From the NCBI GenBank assembly GCA_936440205.1, contig OW387142.1:14846736-14910735 (forward strand): 64,000 nt of DNA, read 5' to 3'. Source of the stretch: Lepidonotus clava. Lineage: Eukaryota; Annelida; Polychaeta; Phyllodocida; Polynoidae. Below, piece after piece: positions 36,066-49,800 of this stretch (within the stretch, counting starts at the first letter, position 1; every line of letters begins with the position of its first letter). A model generated the notes under the pieces. That model had not been told where the DNA came from. It did no database searches and saw nothing but the letters and a program-made list of their open reading frames with translations. The position numbers and the translations under genes were made by a program.

Positions 36066-36285
36066 GTACCAACTCCAAACCACACACCTGAGGATTCTGG
36101 TCAGCTCCAGAGAGGACCTACAGGTCCACACCGGATCAGGACGTGACGTCACACAGAAACCCTATCCTGTTTGTTCCCCCCTCGTTTGGGATTCCCGTCC
36201 AGGTCCCTCTCAAGTAGCCGCCTCCTCCCCACAGGCCCTGCCTCAGAGACCTGGGGACCTGGGGAAAATCCATCCAAAGTTGTAG
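36066..36285 (+). CDS. Candidate exon, GC-rich, possible continuation of the giant-exon gene
   Basis: A strong pyrimidine tract ending CCCAG at 36065 precedes a GC-rich stretch. One frame stays open for 72 codons to a TAG at 36283-36285, with Pro/Gln/Ser-rich content similar in style to the giant exon. The giant exon ends in phase 1, and joining it at 36066 would read a different frame that stops after eight codons. An internal acceptor at 36202 does give the right phase and would add about 27 residues as a C-terminus. Support is sequence style and splice signals only. Confidence 0.22.
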
Positions 36286-36447
36286 TTATCAGTGCATGAA
36301 CAACCCCCGCCATTTCAAGTTTGGAGTCAACTGGTTTCCAACGTCTTGTTAGTTCAACCAGAAATTATGTTTCATGTCAGTGTATTGAGCGCATTCCAAA
36401 CAAATATGCAATGGGGTTATTTCTATGACTTATTAATGATTGATTTA

Positions 36448-36624
36448 CAGGGGTTTTCCTTAAGAATTTTTTCCACTAGTCAACCGGGCTAGTGGTCCTG
36501 TATAAATTTACACTAGCCCGGATCAAAGTTAAACTAGTCCATATCAAGTCAATGTTTGCAATTTTAAAGACAGGGGTTTTACTAGTACCCGGTACTAATA
36601 ACTCAATGTAAAGGAAAATCCCTG
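36448..36624. mobile_element. CAGGG-ended hAT-like MITE (177 bp)
   Basis: The ends are CAGGGGTTTTCCTT on the left and AAGGAAAATCCCTG on the right, inverted with one mismatch. CAGGG/CCCTG ends are typical of hAT elements. Inside, CCGGGCTAGTG (36484-36494) and CACTAGCCCGG (36511-36521) form a second hairpin. I found no matching 8-bp target duplication. No coding capacity. Confidence 0.6.
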
Positions 36625-36639
36625 ATCTACCTCAGTAAC

Positions 36640-38643
36640 AAATCATAACTTAGTGAGGATGATTGAAACATCCCTTTTCTGTTCCTCCAAGGCCATATTG
36701 CACCCTGATCATCCGAAATATTATTCTATAGTCTTTCAAAGAAATGTCTGGCTTGGATGATCCAAAAACCATTGCAATTATCACAAGTTTACATGATCTT
36801 TGGAATACTTCAAGTTCAGAACTGAAAAGGTAAACATGTTCCCATTGTTGAAACAGTGTTATTTTGTATGCAGCTCTTGCCGTAAACACACACACCTTGG
36901 CAAATGGTGGGGCATCCTGTGATTTAATGCCACATGCAATGGGCGTCTATCCATTGTTTGGGTACCCATATAGTCAATACAATGCCCCCGTGACCCATAG
37001 CTGTCATATCAAACATTGCTTAGGTGCATGCCCCTACCAGAACCTGAAATGATATCCCACTTGAAATACAAGTCAGGCATGAAGAAATCACACACAGCAG
37101 GATCAGCATTAGTGTGGTTCTCCTATGGGTAGTTTGAAAAAGGAATGGGGGAAGGGAATATTCAAGCATAATGATTATCCTTCCAAGGCACACCCTAATG
37201 GCATACCGCCTAGTGATATGAAAATACATGTAAATAGTTTCCATGCCATAGAGGGTGATGTAAATAGTTTCCACGCCAAAAGAAACATATTAGGAAAAGA
37301 AACACATAGTAAACATATTTTGCTCTTAACATTGCCAACAATTACAATGTTTTGCTATTTCAAATCTCTCATCAAGTCGATTAAACCCACAGCGTAATAA
37401 TACTGTTGTCTTTCCCAGAGGGACACTATTAATATTGCCAAGTATGAGGAGAAAAACAGTTATTGCCATATAAGGACAATTAAACTTTATGAACTGCGTC
37501 CAACTTCATGAAGTGAGTTGCTCTATATGACACTCACCTATTTCCAACTCATGAATGATAGCACGTTAACCTCTGAACTGAGTCCATGTGCGTCTCGATA
37601 CCCACAATTACTTCCCATAAGCGCTTCCGGTGGACGTAATGATAGTAATTAAGCCCATAAGCAGGTCATTTGGCTGCCTGCCAGGGCCTTATTATCAGTA
37701 AGTCACACATGATTGGACGACAGGCGGTGCCGCGTGGTTCGCATACCTCTGTCATATACCGGCGTCAGATGGCACATCAATTATAAAAAAAATAAATAAC
37801 CGTTGTGTATGTTCTAATTGTTTATAAGCTATGACTTTTGATTAATAATGATTGATTAATACTGATATTGAATACCAAGCATATTATTTGTGATATGATA
37901 GTGAATAGCAATCAGCTTTAATATTTGGTTAATTGTATTTACAGTGATTGCTATATGGAAGACAAAATATAAAGTATTTTTTCCAAATTAGATAAATACA
38001 AATCTTTTCGAAAATTGTAAATAATGGACGTACAATTAGTTGATATCTTCATAGAAAACAACCCTACCCAAACAGCACCAATGGCCTTTCCCTCAATAAT
38101 CTTGGCCAAACGCAGGGACATTCAAAAGAAACAATATGTTCCTTGAAAGTCCAGATTGTCCATTGCACACATGGCACGTCCAGTCATCGTTGTATGCCAG
38201 GACGTGGGTAACCCATAGTAAAAGGAGTGGGTGCGGATATCATGTTAGTTTAAAAACAACTGTGCTTTGGCTGCCCACTGTATGGAAAAGTCCTGTCTGT
38301 GAAAGTGTTGTCTTTCCTTATATGCCTAGGAACTAAAGCACCAGGTTGAATCACACAGAAAAACTTATTAGTCACTCGGTAATGCATGCCGCAGTTTGGT
38401 GTGGTAGGTCGGACGTAGAACAAGGAACCAGCTGGTGGAGTATTCAGACGTATTGTTTTCACGAACTACGTCATGAATAGGTCGTAGAATAGAAGATTAT
38501 CATTGCCATGGTGTACTAGTATTTTGACAATATATAAAAATGATATAGGAAAATGTCATATTAACTTTGTGGTTTTTCAGCATTGTCTTTTTGCTGATGC
38601 ACATATATGTATATACATACAATATTTATAGTGTTACATTTAA
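36640..38643. other. Non-coding stretch
   Basis: No gene. A short direct repeat TGTAAATAGTTTCCA occurs twice near 37230-37275 (about 31 bases apart). The rest is unique AT-rich DNA. Confidence 0.4.
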
Positions 38644-38695
38644 GCATAGACGTATAGCGGGAGCATAGACGTATAGAGGGAGTTTATGTCTATGC
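38644..38695. repeat. 19-bp tandem duplication with inverted tail
   Basis: GCATAGACGTATAGCGGGA at 38644 is repeated with one change at 38663. GTCTATGC at 38688-38695 inverts its start, so the block can fold. Confidence 0.85.
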
Positions 38696-39029
38696 ATTTA
38701 AGTTATGCTATATCGGCCTATGTATAGAATACTATGTTTTGATTAAAGAGTAATTGTATATGCATCCAAAGAACAAACTTGGAAATATGGGCACTATAGC
38801 GTAAGTAGGGGAGGGCGCACCTCCCGCTTCCTTTTTTGAATACTGCATCCGCCACTGCAATAGAAAAAAAAGCCACAAAAATATTTTGCTACTCCATACG
38901 TTGCGTTACAAACGCGCGCACAGCATAACGGTCGTTGCGTGGGTGATGTTTGCATTTCAGATGTTGGATCCACCACATGGCCGCCCCACCCAGCCCCGAC
39001 CCATGCCAGTCATCACCCTAAAGGCTAAA

Positions 39030-39239
39030 GGCTATATTACACTAGCCGATTTTGACCACCGGTTTTTGGGCAATTCTTTATTTTTAACCAGCAATATAGT
39101 AACAGAGTATACATATTACATATCATTTGAAAGAGAATTAAAAACCCTTTCTTATTGTATGAAGCCCTTCCATGATTAAACAAGATTCCCACTGCCGATT
39201 TTTGAAATTTGGAGTAAAATCGGATAGTGGACGACAGCC
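39030..39239. mobile_element. CTAGTGG-end MITE (210 bp), copy A
   Basis: The left end GGCTATATTACACTAGCCG and the right end (GGATAGTGGACGACAGCC) are imperfect inverted repeats. The inner arms carry CCGATTTT and AAAATCGG. Flanks are TAAA and TTAA. The length equals that of the copies at 61618 and 62517. A centre with ATATCATTTGAAAG matches the centre of the 61618 copy. Confidence 0.65.
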
Positions 39240-39240
39240 T

Positions 39241-42200
39241 TAAAAGCTCATCTTTTTTCTTGATCTCTTAGAACAATAGTGACCTCAGACCACCAGGGCC
39301 AGACAGGTGAGGCAAAAGGCTTCCAGCAAAGTGGATTCTGTTGTTTTTTAGGTCCACTTGTGTGGAATAAATTGTCTGGGCTGAAGTATATCATCTTTAT
39401 CGCCACTGGACCTAAAATTGGAGCTAGTTTTTGTTTGCCAGACAACCATAAGAAGGTCAACCGTTCTGCACTAGTATAAGTTTCGGATTTGAAAAATATA
39501 CAGATTTATCCTCTAAATGCTTTGAAGTAGACTGAAAGAATGTGAATGCTAACATGACAGAAGAATAGTTTACTTTTTGATACTTATCCTTCTGTCTCTG
39601 AAACGTGATACAGAAAAGCAGCTTTAAGGATCTGGAGGAGAGGTGGGTTTGAGTTAACAATTAACACGACATGGGGTGTGAGCGGGGGTGTGAGCTCTAA
39701 CAACAGTTGTATATTTACTTATGGCTTAGGAAGACTCTGGAAAACCTTTGAATTGTATGGGATCCCACGGGGAGCATGCACTCCATATATATAGGCAGGG
39801 TATGAAGTCTTCATATTAGGCTATAGTATATAGTTATGTGCAGTCTGATATGGTAATCATGCTTAAAGTATAGGAGGCGCTCTTTAGGGATTGTGAATAT
39901 GGCAGTGGGCCAGTTCTCTAGGCTGGAGGGATGAGAAAACGGATATCAGGCGCATTATTCGGATGGAATAATGATGACCGGGCAATAATGCCAATAATAT
40001 GCCCTGGGCAGGACCCCATGACCTAGGGAGCGGGGTTGGGGGGGGGGGGGGGTCAGTCTGGAAAGGGAAACTCATTATGGGGAAATACTCTAGACAGAAA
40101 ATAGCATTGAAGTGCAATCATCATGGTCTGCAGTTTTAGTAAAGCATTGTGTACTATTAAGGTGGTCAACCACGAATTGACTTAAGGAATGTACATAACT
40201 TTGAAAGTACAACTGCCACACTCAAACTTAAAGTGTGTTGTGGCGATCGAAACTAGTCAAAACCTCTGGTAACTACTGTTTCAAGGTTGTACTGTTTGCT
40301 GTTAAGAAGCCAAGGAGGCACAATCATCGTTTGAGTTAAAAAGTGAAAATAAGTCCCAGATGGAATACAATAGATTGGGAATGGACTGTGTAATTCCAAA
40401 TTTCATCAATGAAATAAGTACCCCCTACTACTAAGGCTAAACAGAGAACCGGGGTAGAGCATTTAGGGACCAATTCCACTTATGCACACCATGGCAGGGG
40501 GCGAACTACATCCCCAGCTCGCGACTAGAATTCAAATATGTGTTTATGACGTCTAATATCGCCCCACTGCCATGGGAGCAAAGGGTCAGGTCAGTGTCTG
40601 TGCCGCCACTCGTCACCCCTCCTCCATATAGAATAAACAAAGGCACACAGCACACAAATGCAGAGGGGATCGGGAGACAGGGGGCCTTTATGGACATAAT
40701 GTATTACAGCCCAAACTGTAATAGGCTTAGGAAGCAGGCCAACAAAACGATACTGCCTCCATGGAAAACATTGAACTTGAAGCAACAACCGACCCATTTT
40801 GGGGCGTTGTGCACAGGTTGGTTGGGGCTAAATATATGATATGTACATGTAAAAACGGTGTGGATTGAGGTGACAGGAGTATTATTCAAGAGCAGAGGCT
40901 GTTGAGTAAATATACTCTGAACATAGAACTCCCTTGGTACAGTTTGCCCAGGTTTGAAAGAAGCCTAAAATAGCATTCACACCTAGATCTCACCTTAAGG
41001 ATAACTAGGGCCTACAGGGTTCTTCCAACACCATTTAGGTTCATGAATCAAAATTTATAGATTTTGGGCATTCACAAATTTTCAGGGTGTCAGGGTCAAT
41101 CATTATCTTTATTACCTATCATTGTTGACTTTGTAAGTTAACCCATTGCTTGTTCATTTAATTTTATTTAAACGACGCATATTATGTATGAAAATAGACA
41201 AGTTTGTTGGTAAACATGAACAGCAAGAAACAAAGTAAATTCCAGGCCATGTGTTGGCCCCCAAAAAGTCTTAGATCAGAGTCGTTATTGTTATACTGTC
41301 ACAACGGTAAATTAACACACATTACACAGAATGACACAACACTCCAACCGATAATACCTTACTTGTTCTCAGGGTCTGATGTTGTGTGTCTAAAGCTATC
41401 GAGTCTTCATTGAGTATGCCCCAGGGAACAAAAACACCTCTGTGTCGCCATCAAAAACGAGCTGGGCGTTGGGAGGGCATCTATAGGTAAGGACAGATAG
41501 GTACACTGTCTGCGGTGAGTTAGGTGGGAAAGGTAAAGTCCAGGTAAGGCCTAGATGATGTCAGGTGGTTGACAGGTAGGCTGTGCTGCATTCCCCGCGC
41601 CCCTCTACCTGCCTACCTCCTGTTTAGTTACCCCTTCTGTGGCTTGGATTTTCCACGCCACCTCCGTATCTATAGGTCATTTGCCGTGGTGCACCAATCA
41701 CATATATATGCACATAAACCCCATTCAGTTGGGGTGGTATCGCATAAAGCGACTATGGCGATGAAAAAACGTTTGTTTATTCATGCAGGGTATTCAATGA
41801 CATTCTTGGCAAAACTGGTATTTACAATGTCTGTGCATCTGAAATTCGTATATCAGACATTAAATAACCATAGAATATGTAACTTTTCATTTTTAGCAAT
41901 TCAATTTCTGTTGACTATAACCTTGCATTGCAACGGATTCAGCTGGTTATGAGCTTTCTTCTGATAGTGTTGTTAAGATATACTGAGTAAGAAAATACAC
42001 TTCTGTTCGTATTCATATAATACTTAGCAGTATGGTCAATAAAATCATCTATATTCACAGTCACCGCTATGTTTTTTAAAGCTAGTAATACCTTGTTTGC
42101 TCTCCCTCTTTAAGAAAGCCGCCCACCCCTTAAGTTTCCCCTCGTAACCTCAATATACCCACACCTCCCTCTCCCTCAAGGGTGCGTTGTACATTTTTGT

Positions 42201-43559
42201 ATAATGCTATGCCTACCACAAACCAAATGTGAGGTGAATTCTTTGAAATACACCGGCGAGAAAATGCCCCAGTATTGAGGGGGATGTGGGTCTGGTTGTA
42301 CGTTGGGGTGATGAGTGTCAAGGTATAGGTAGGATAGGTAGTAGAATAGGTAGGATAGGTATGTTACCTGTAAGCCCACCTGCTGACACCATAGTAGGAC
42401 AGGTATTACACCCAATCTACTCATCACCCCTCCCACTTCCACAGGAAGGTTAAACATCCTATTACCCACACCTTTAAGGTAGGCTGTTAGTATAAGTTCA
42501 CACCTGGAACCATGAGTTGTCATTGGCAGGTTTCCTTAATGCGTCATGGCAATTTAAGATATTGACTTGACCGTTGTGCCCCCCCAATGGATAGACCACA
42601 TTTAATGAGAATTTAAATGCCCCCGACATGTCACTAAATGAATGCAAAAAGATGCCTATGCGACATGAATATTAACTTTATTACTTGAGGACAATAAGGT
42701 CGTTCGAATGCATTACTATAATATAGACATAAAATTGGCGTCAATGGATGTGTTTCAACAATTGTATACTACGTGGATATTGACATCTACATTGCGAATT
42801 TAAAACAGAAAAAACGCTAGAAGTGGGCGTGATCCGATAGGCATGTGCTGTTATAATTATGGGAAGACCAGCGGTTACCTCAACATATATAATGTGAAAA
42901 ACAATACTTATGTCTCCACAGGCTGTGTACGGAATTAGCCTATCTTGGCCCATTCTGTTGTGTGCCAATTGATTCATTGGTGGTAGCAGCTATATAAAGG
43001 ATGTTTCTACTGCTTTTTTATATTTGTATGTAAGTAGGGCCTACTATAACTGTCCACAATGTGAATAAATTAAACTTAGGAGAAGAGAAAGAACCACCAG
43101 TCTGTTAAGAATCTAAAATAAAAACACTTTATTGTACAGGATGGGGACTGTTCTCCTAGATCACTGTATACATGCTTTTGTAGTTCGAAATTGCACTCGG
43201 ACACTTCCTATACTTTGCCAAAGGATTCATATTTAAGTAAGGGTCTACCATGTCATTAAAAATAGAAATGAACAGTAAAAAGATAAAGATAATTATATAC
43301 ATATACATCAATTGGCAGGATAACTGTGTTAATAAGGATAAACTATGAAATTGGAATTCAGCAAATCTGTTTGTTTACCATAACTGCAATATAATGACCA
43401 ATCTTCATAAATGCTTGGCAATGCCCTCAGCTCACTGGAAATAACCACCACCAGATCTATTATTACATGAGCTCCAACCAAATGGTGGGAGAGCCAGACA
43501 GTAGTGAGATATATTGAGGGTGTAAAACTCACACTCACTGCACTCTGCCCATGTAGAAA
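39241..43559. other. Non-coding stretch
   Basis: No gene. G homopolymer near 40036-40051 and an AGGTAGGAT-type minisatellite near 42328-42363. A 127-codon frame at 41569-41952 shows no family features. Confidence 0.4.
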
Positions 43560-43620
43560 GGCTGTGAAAACAGGTCAGCGATGCATCTAAAGACTGTGAA
43601 AACAGGTCAGAGAAGCATTT
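43560..43620. repeat. 32-bp tandem duplication
   Basis: Units at 43560 and 43592 share CTGTGAAAACAGGTCAG followed by a variable GA-GCAT segment. Confidence 0.85.
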
Positions 43621-43701
43621 ATTCAGGCTGAGGACACCAGCACAGACAGATAATGGTCATTGGCTGGTAGCCCCTGACCTGTCCGGCTAATAGTAGGTGT
43701 A

Positions 43702-44681
43702 GTGGGGTCTGTTAACAACATTTTCGTTACGCGGCGGATAAAAGCACCAAATTTTGCATGAGGCACCTCTGAGGCATAACTATTGAATCTAGAAGGGGAG
43801 CCATCTTGAAATACCAAAATGAAATTTTGACAAATTTGGTATGTTTTAAGCATTTGAAATTTAAAGTATTTAACAAAAACTTTTGGCTAGCTTCGATTAG
43901 ACCTATTGTATAGATTCGAAAGGTAAATAATTGAATTCCCTGACCTATAATCTACCAATTTGGACAATAGCAATGTGTTTCTAGGCATTTCAGAAGCTGA
44001 GATATAAGATTATTTCAATAAAAGTCAGCCATATTGGATTTTTGGCCCCCCTCCAGGTTATATTAATATTTTAAGGTGGCTCCCCTTTCAAATTCAATGA
44101 AGGGGTCCCAGGGGATCATCATACGAAATGGAATCAAGAAATCTTGTGGCAAAAGAGTAAAGTCTATATCCTTTCTTTTGAATTATTTTGGAATCAAGAG
44201 GTCATTATCAAAGGTGTCATGCTAATGAATTCAGCCATTTTGAAATTCATGGTATTGTATTGGATGAATATCATATTTATTGAGCCCTCTAGGCTATTAA
44301 ATATTAATATTGGAACCATTTTTCCTGGCCTTATGCCTTAATAGCTAAAAATCATGATATTTCTCAAAATTGGTCAGCCATCTTGGATTTTGGATTTCCG
44401 CATTGACTTGAAACATAAATAATTGAATTCCCTGACCCATAATCCCTCAATTCCGACACCAACCATGTCTCTTTAGTCTTTTTAGAAGCTGAGATATAAG
44501 AATTTTTATAGTAAAAGTCGGCCATATTGGTTTTTTTGCCCCCACATCCGTCCTATTAATATTTCAACGTGGCTCCCCTTCCAGATTTGATAGTTATGCC
44601 TCAGGGGTGCCTCATACCAAATTTGGTGCTTTTATCCGCCGCGTAACGATTTCTCAAAAAAATGACCTTAACAGACCCCAC
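43702..44681 (-). mobile_element. TA-flanked MITE, copy 3 (~980 bp, reversed)
   Basis: Same family as 886 and 6380, inserted in the opposite direction. It begins GTGGGGTCTGTTAAC (the right end of the others) and ends TTAACAGACCCCAC, with TA at both edges (GTGTA before, TAGTGAG after). Slightly more diverged than copies 1 and 2 are from each other. Confidence 0.85.
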
Positions 44682-44683
44682 TA

Positions 44684-46332
44684 GTGAGCTTCGGCCGACC
44701 AAAGGGACACAGTGAAATAAAGAAGGCATGGATATATTATAGGCCTTTACATATGGACTATGAAAGCTATCCCTATAGTATATGGCTCTTTATATAATGA
44801 GATAATATTATGTCAGTTTAAGTTCGGTTTAAGGAATAATTATAGCAATATTATTCTACAGAGTATGAATGAAGTCTGAAAATGCACTTCATTTGCAATT
44901 TTGGGAACTACATTTATGTTCTGGTTCAAATTAACAAACCTAAGATCTTAATACACATACTACTTGAATAATTTATGTAACTGTCCTTGTAATAATACAT
45001 AAGCTGTAATCCGGGGAGGATTTAGCTATAACTAGATGTTTTGTAGGGATTGAGATTAGCTTCTGAAGCATTGAAAGCCCGACAAAACATGCCTATGTAT
45101 ATGTTGGATCTATGCCAGGATTACCCAATCTAAGCTGAGATTGATCTAAAAGACATCAATTGACCGTTCGACCCTTAAAGGCTAATGGCATATTACAGTT
45201 TACTAGTGTTACTGACTTGCTGATTTCAATGTGACCAATTCCCAGGCTATTTCCGAATGCTGAATAGTTTAATTGAAATATATGACTGAATGTATTTTTA
45301 TTTCTATATATAATATCTACCTTATATATTTATATCGGTATATTGACAATAATACTCGAAAATAAAGCTAAGCTCCGATACATGGGTGCCAAACCTAAAT
45401 ACATTTTGGATTTGATATATCAAAGACATGCTGGAATCTCACCAGCTGTGAGTATTACAAAGCAGGTTACCTTATAATTATTCTACCTGAGCCGCACCTG
45501 ATATAGATTGTTGATTGGCGTGGGAACAGGTCGTTAAAGCGGGGATAGTAGTAACAGTGTGGAGTTGGTGTGAGGGGTTACAACTTGGTCAGGTGTGTTA
45601 CCTGGGCACCCCTATGGAGATTGTGAAGCCAAGGTGTAGCACTGTTACCATAATTTTATGAGTGTTCCTTTCATTGTAATATTTCTACCAAAGTCTGAAT
45701 ATCAGCTTGCCATGCCAGTGGAATTGGATCATTAAATTATGGTCGGCCATATGTAGGATGGATCTCCAAAGAAACCCCAATGTGCATGGCGATGTTAAAA
45801 TATATATATGTCAACATGATGTGAACCTGTTCTAGAAATCAATTTACATGAATCATCATGAGCTGTTCATACCTCGAGCTCACTGCAAATCCAGATTAAG
45901 CCAAGTAAGAACTAATTCAAACAAGTGCATGTGAATAATGGGCCAAGGTGCTATGATTTGTACTTATGACATAATTAGACCTAACTCAGGTTTACAATTG
46001 CATGCAATATTTGGACAGATTAACGATTTCTATTCCTTTGCAAGTCGATGTAGGAATAGCTTATGCCTTTCCCTGCTCTGAACAAACAGTAGTACTACGA
46101 ACAACCTGAATTCTAGCCACAGGAGCAATATATCATAGAGAAAAGTATACCAATTTATTGACGTACAGGGTCAGTATACATATCATATAGCCACTCGTCA
46201 TGACCGGCTGGTGATATAATACCTACCATAAGTGTGTACGGGACATGCCAATTTAGCACTGTGGCCCATATTACATGTGCTACTAGCTGTTCCAGGCTGC
46301 CAGACAGTAGCTGTTACCAATGTCCCATGCAT
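44684..46332. other. Non-coding stretch
   Basis: AT-rich DNA without gene or clear repeat. Confidence 0.4.
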
Positions 46333-46895
46333 CCATACATAAACATGGTACTGAAACCTTAGATATATAGAAGGGAAGAAGGATATTAATCCATCCTCAG
46401 TGGACGAGGGATAATGTTAATGTGCCAATAAAGTGGACAAAATAGAATTTGGTAACCTATGGCACAATTGAATATGTATGCTGTGCTTTCACTACCAAAA
46501 TTTGATGAATGACTACTGGTAACATTAGGCATGCACATGTAAAGGGATTTGGGGAGATATTGTGACGAATATGCACAAACTAAACAACACTGGCCATAGA
46601 TACTATCTTTCTGCCATACATTAGTATGGTACTGAATTCTTAGGCATTGGGAAAGGTGGATGGGTATTAAACTCTCCACATTGGACAAGGCAAAGTATGA
46701 ATGTGCCAAAAATGTGGATAAGATAAATTATGGTGACCTATGGCACAATTGAATATTATGCTGTACTCTCACTGCCAAAATTTGATGGATGACTACTGGT
46801 AACATTAGGCATGCACATGTAAAGGGATTTGGGTAGATATTGTGACGGATACACTCAAACTAAATAACATTGGCCATAGATACTATCTCTCTGCC
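46333..46895. repeat. ~280-bp tandem duplication, two units
   Basis: Unit 1 (46333-46613) and unit 2 (46614-46895) align end to end. Shared blocks include TATGGTACTGA-like start, CCTATGGCACAATTGAATAT, GACTACTGGTAACATTAGGC and TGGCCATAGATACTATCT. Many substitutions separate them, so the duplication is old. A minus-strand frame (46386-46709) crosses the junction and is not a gene. Confidence 0.9.
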
Positions 46896-49800
46896 GTGAC
46901 ATTGCGTTATATGTTTTGAACCGGTAATTGCAGCAACAAGTGACAACCAATTAGAGGCGAGGTAATTTGCAATATCACGCAATTCGATCCGAATTCCATC
47001 TGAATGGAGGGGATGGGAACGTATCCTGGATGGTGAAGTGCAGCCTCAGCCTCTGGGGGAAGGAATGTGCACTGCTATTGTAAACATACAAAAGAAACTA
47101 ACATTCCTTGAGTAATTTCTATTCCTGATTACACAATGTGTTAAAGTTTTCTGGCACAGGTCACATTGACATTAGTTGTCAATTTCTGTACCAATAATTA
47201 TAACTTCATTGTTGACCTTCAACAGACTTGTTTATTGTTTATGTTTATAGTTTTTGCTCATGTAAAGTATGCACTATGGTCTATTTAAGAAGTCAGAGTT
47301 GATTGCTCTTGATTATACAAAGTACCATTCAATGTTCTCCATGTTCTCTTGCATGGGAATTGTGAATTTTCAACCGATATTTTTTTTAAAGTTTGGACTC
47401 AATGTATACTGTCCCCTGGCCTTTATAGGTTATATATACAAACAAGTATTTAGCCAATGTATAACTGCTACTTGTTTGGACCAAATGGTCTCAACACAAA
47501 TAATGCTGAAGTGTCTGCAAGCAAGCTCACGACCACTACCTGGATCTAGGCCCGGAAGACACACAGTAGAAGCTATACGTTATAGTCTTAATTATAGGCC
47601 ACACTGACACCTAGAAAGGGCCCCTGGTCCTCTGCAATGAGACATGAATACCAATGACATGCTGATAATATCAAGATGCCTGCAGGTTATGATTCAAAAC
47701 GGCCATCAAAGGCAACTAGTATACTAGGTTCAAGGTCCAAGATTCAACCGATCGGAAATGCTTTTGGCTTTTAAATTTACTATTACAGTAAGATGGTGAT
47801 TCTTATAATGAAACTGCTTACAGAGACATTTTTTGAAACTACTGTGGTGCACAGTACAGACAAATGTATGTAGCAACCATTATTGATGTGTCTTTCACAG
47901 CACGAGGAAACCAAAATAAGCAACATGGCGGAACTGGCCTGCTCGCTAAAGTCGTACATTAAGGCTAGGAGCATAGTAACCATATTGGTGTTCTGCACTC
48001 GTGGCATGCAAAGGTTGGTGTGCTACTGGGTCTAGACTCCATGGCAGCTGGTTGTATTAACCCTGAGGCTTCCATATACTCTGATAATAATACACCCAAG
48101 ATGGACATAAATGTGTCATGAGTCGAGTATAGATGGTCAAGGAATAGGAAATGAACGATAGATGAAAGCTGTAATATGCATTTCAGGAAATGCTATGGCA
48201 AAATATCATTTATGAGTTAGAGCTGGTGCAGTTAAGGAGAATTGATCTCACTCCAGTGTGTAATGCTGGCACACCCAGGAGGAATATCGATGTGGAGCAG
48301 TGGATTTCCGGACCGTGGCAGATCGTTTGAGCAGCGTCAAAAATACATTAGTGTCAGGCAACAGCAAGTACTAAGAAATTGAATTAGATAAAACACTCAG
48401 GAGACCAACTCCTGAAATCTTCCAATTAGGTGGGGCGGTCCTATGTGCGTTGCACTCAGCAACATAAAATAATTCTAGTGCAAGAGGCTCTAGTGTTCAT
48501 TGTGTTTTGAGTTGACGCACAGAGATTTAGGAGGACAAAACATCCATGAAAACGTACAAGGCGAGAGGAATGGACATCCCTACTCTGACCTATAGGGATT
48601 ATCGATAATCCCTCAATGTGGCTCATAGTGGTGAGGTCTGTAGCCTTGTAGGGGGTAAACAGACCATGGCTGTAGAGTGGGGAGGCCGGGTCTTTGGGTG
48701 TGTCAGTCTGTGTCTGCTCAGACGGCCAACGTATCGATCCCTGCAGGCAGGACCACCAACACTAGCATTGCCCCAACCCGCATTGGTCAATTTATTTATT
48801 TAGTATTGCTATAATTGAATTATGTTGTTTTCTGTATCGTCAATTTTTATTACCATCCTTGAAACGGCTTTTAAACAGGGCTAATTTTATGTTTAAATTT
48901 AGGTAATGTCACATTCAACTAAATGTGTTTTCCGGTTTTGTTTTATTCATGTTTTGTCAACTTTAAGCGGCTAATCTACATTTGTTTTAATATACTTATA
49001 GGACTAAATGTGTACTTTGGGTAATGCAACATTCGAAAGTTATCATGTACATTTACTTGTCGGGCATGGTTTCTGAAGATTTCTGGAGTGTTTTTTTAAG
49101 TGGTAGCCAAAGAAATATTCAATAAATCTAATTGTCAACTGTAGAATTAAAAATGTTTGATTGATGAGGTGATAACGTGAGGGATCACGGAATAATTGGT
49201 CGCTATAACCTTTTCCATTATTCTGTTCCCAAATAATATGATATAGACTACCCATTGAAGGAATCACTGTGACAAAGCTCGCCCCTTATGGTCATTCACA
49301 TTGTATCTCATTGATCGATGAACCTGTCCTAATTTGAGTCCATGTTCTAGGCGTATTCCATATGGGGCATGTTGGCAGTAGGATCACTTAATGACCCTAA
49401 TTACAGTAGGAAGCTAATCCACTACAGATCATACTTTTAGGCATTTACAAAATTCCTTAGGCATGAGTAGCTTCCATGTGCAATGGCGTATCAACGTCAT
49501 GTTTTAATTTCAAACAAGATATGTACTGTTTCAAGGGTGAAACAGGTTACATGCACCTGTGAGTTGTTGCTCATTGTAGCAGGAAAATGTAGACTTTGTT
49601 TTATATGTGACCCAAATTATATATAATTGATGTTCGCATGACAAAAAAGGCATACCATTAGTCATCTGCGTTCTATTTGTTTCAATGATCTGAACATAAA
49701 ATGGAGAGATTAAATGGTTTCATTCTATCTTAAAAAGTAGGCTAAATTGATGAATCAGCAATTCAAACTTATATTAAATAGACTTTCAATAGTTTAGTTG

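Noticed and set aside
46386-46709. 107-codon minus frame
   Set aside because: It spans the junction of the 280-bp tandem duplication and shows no family features.
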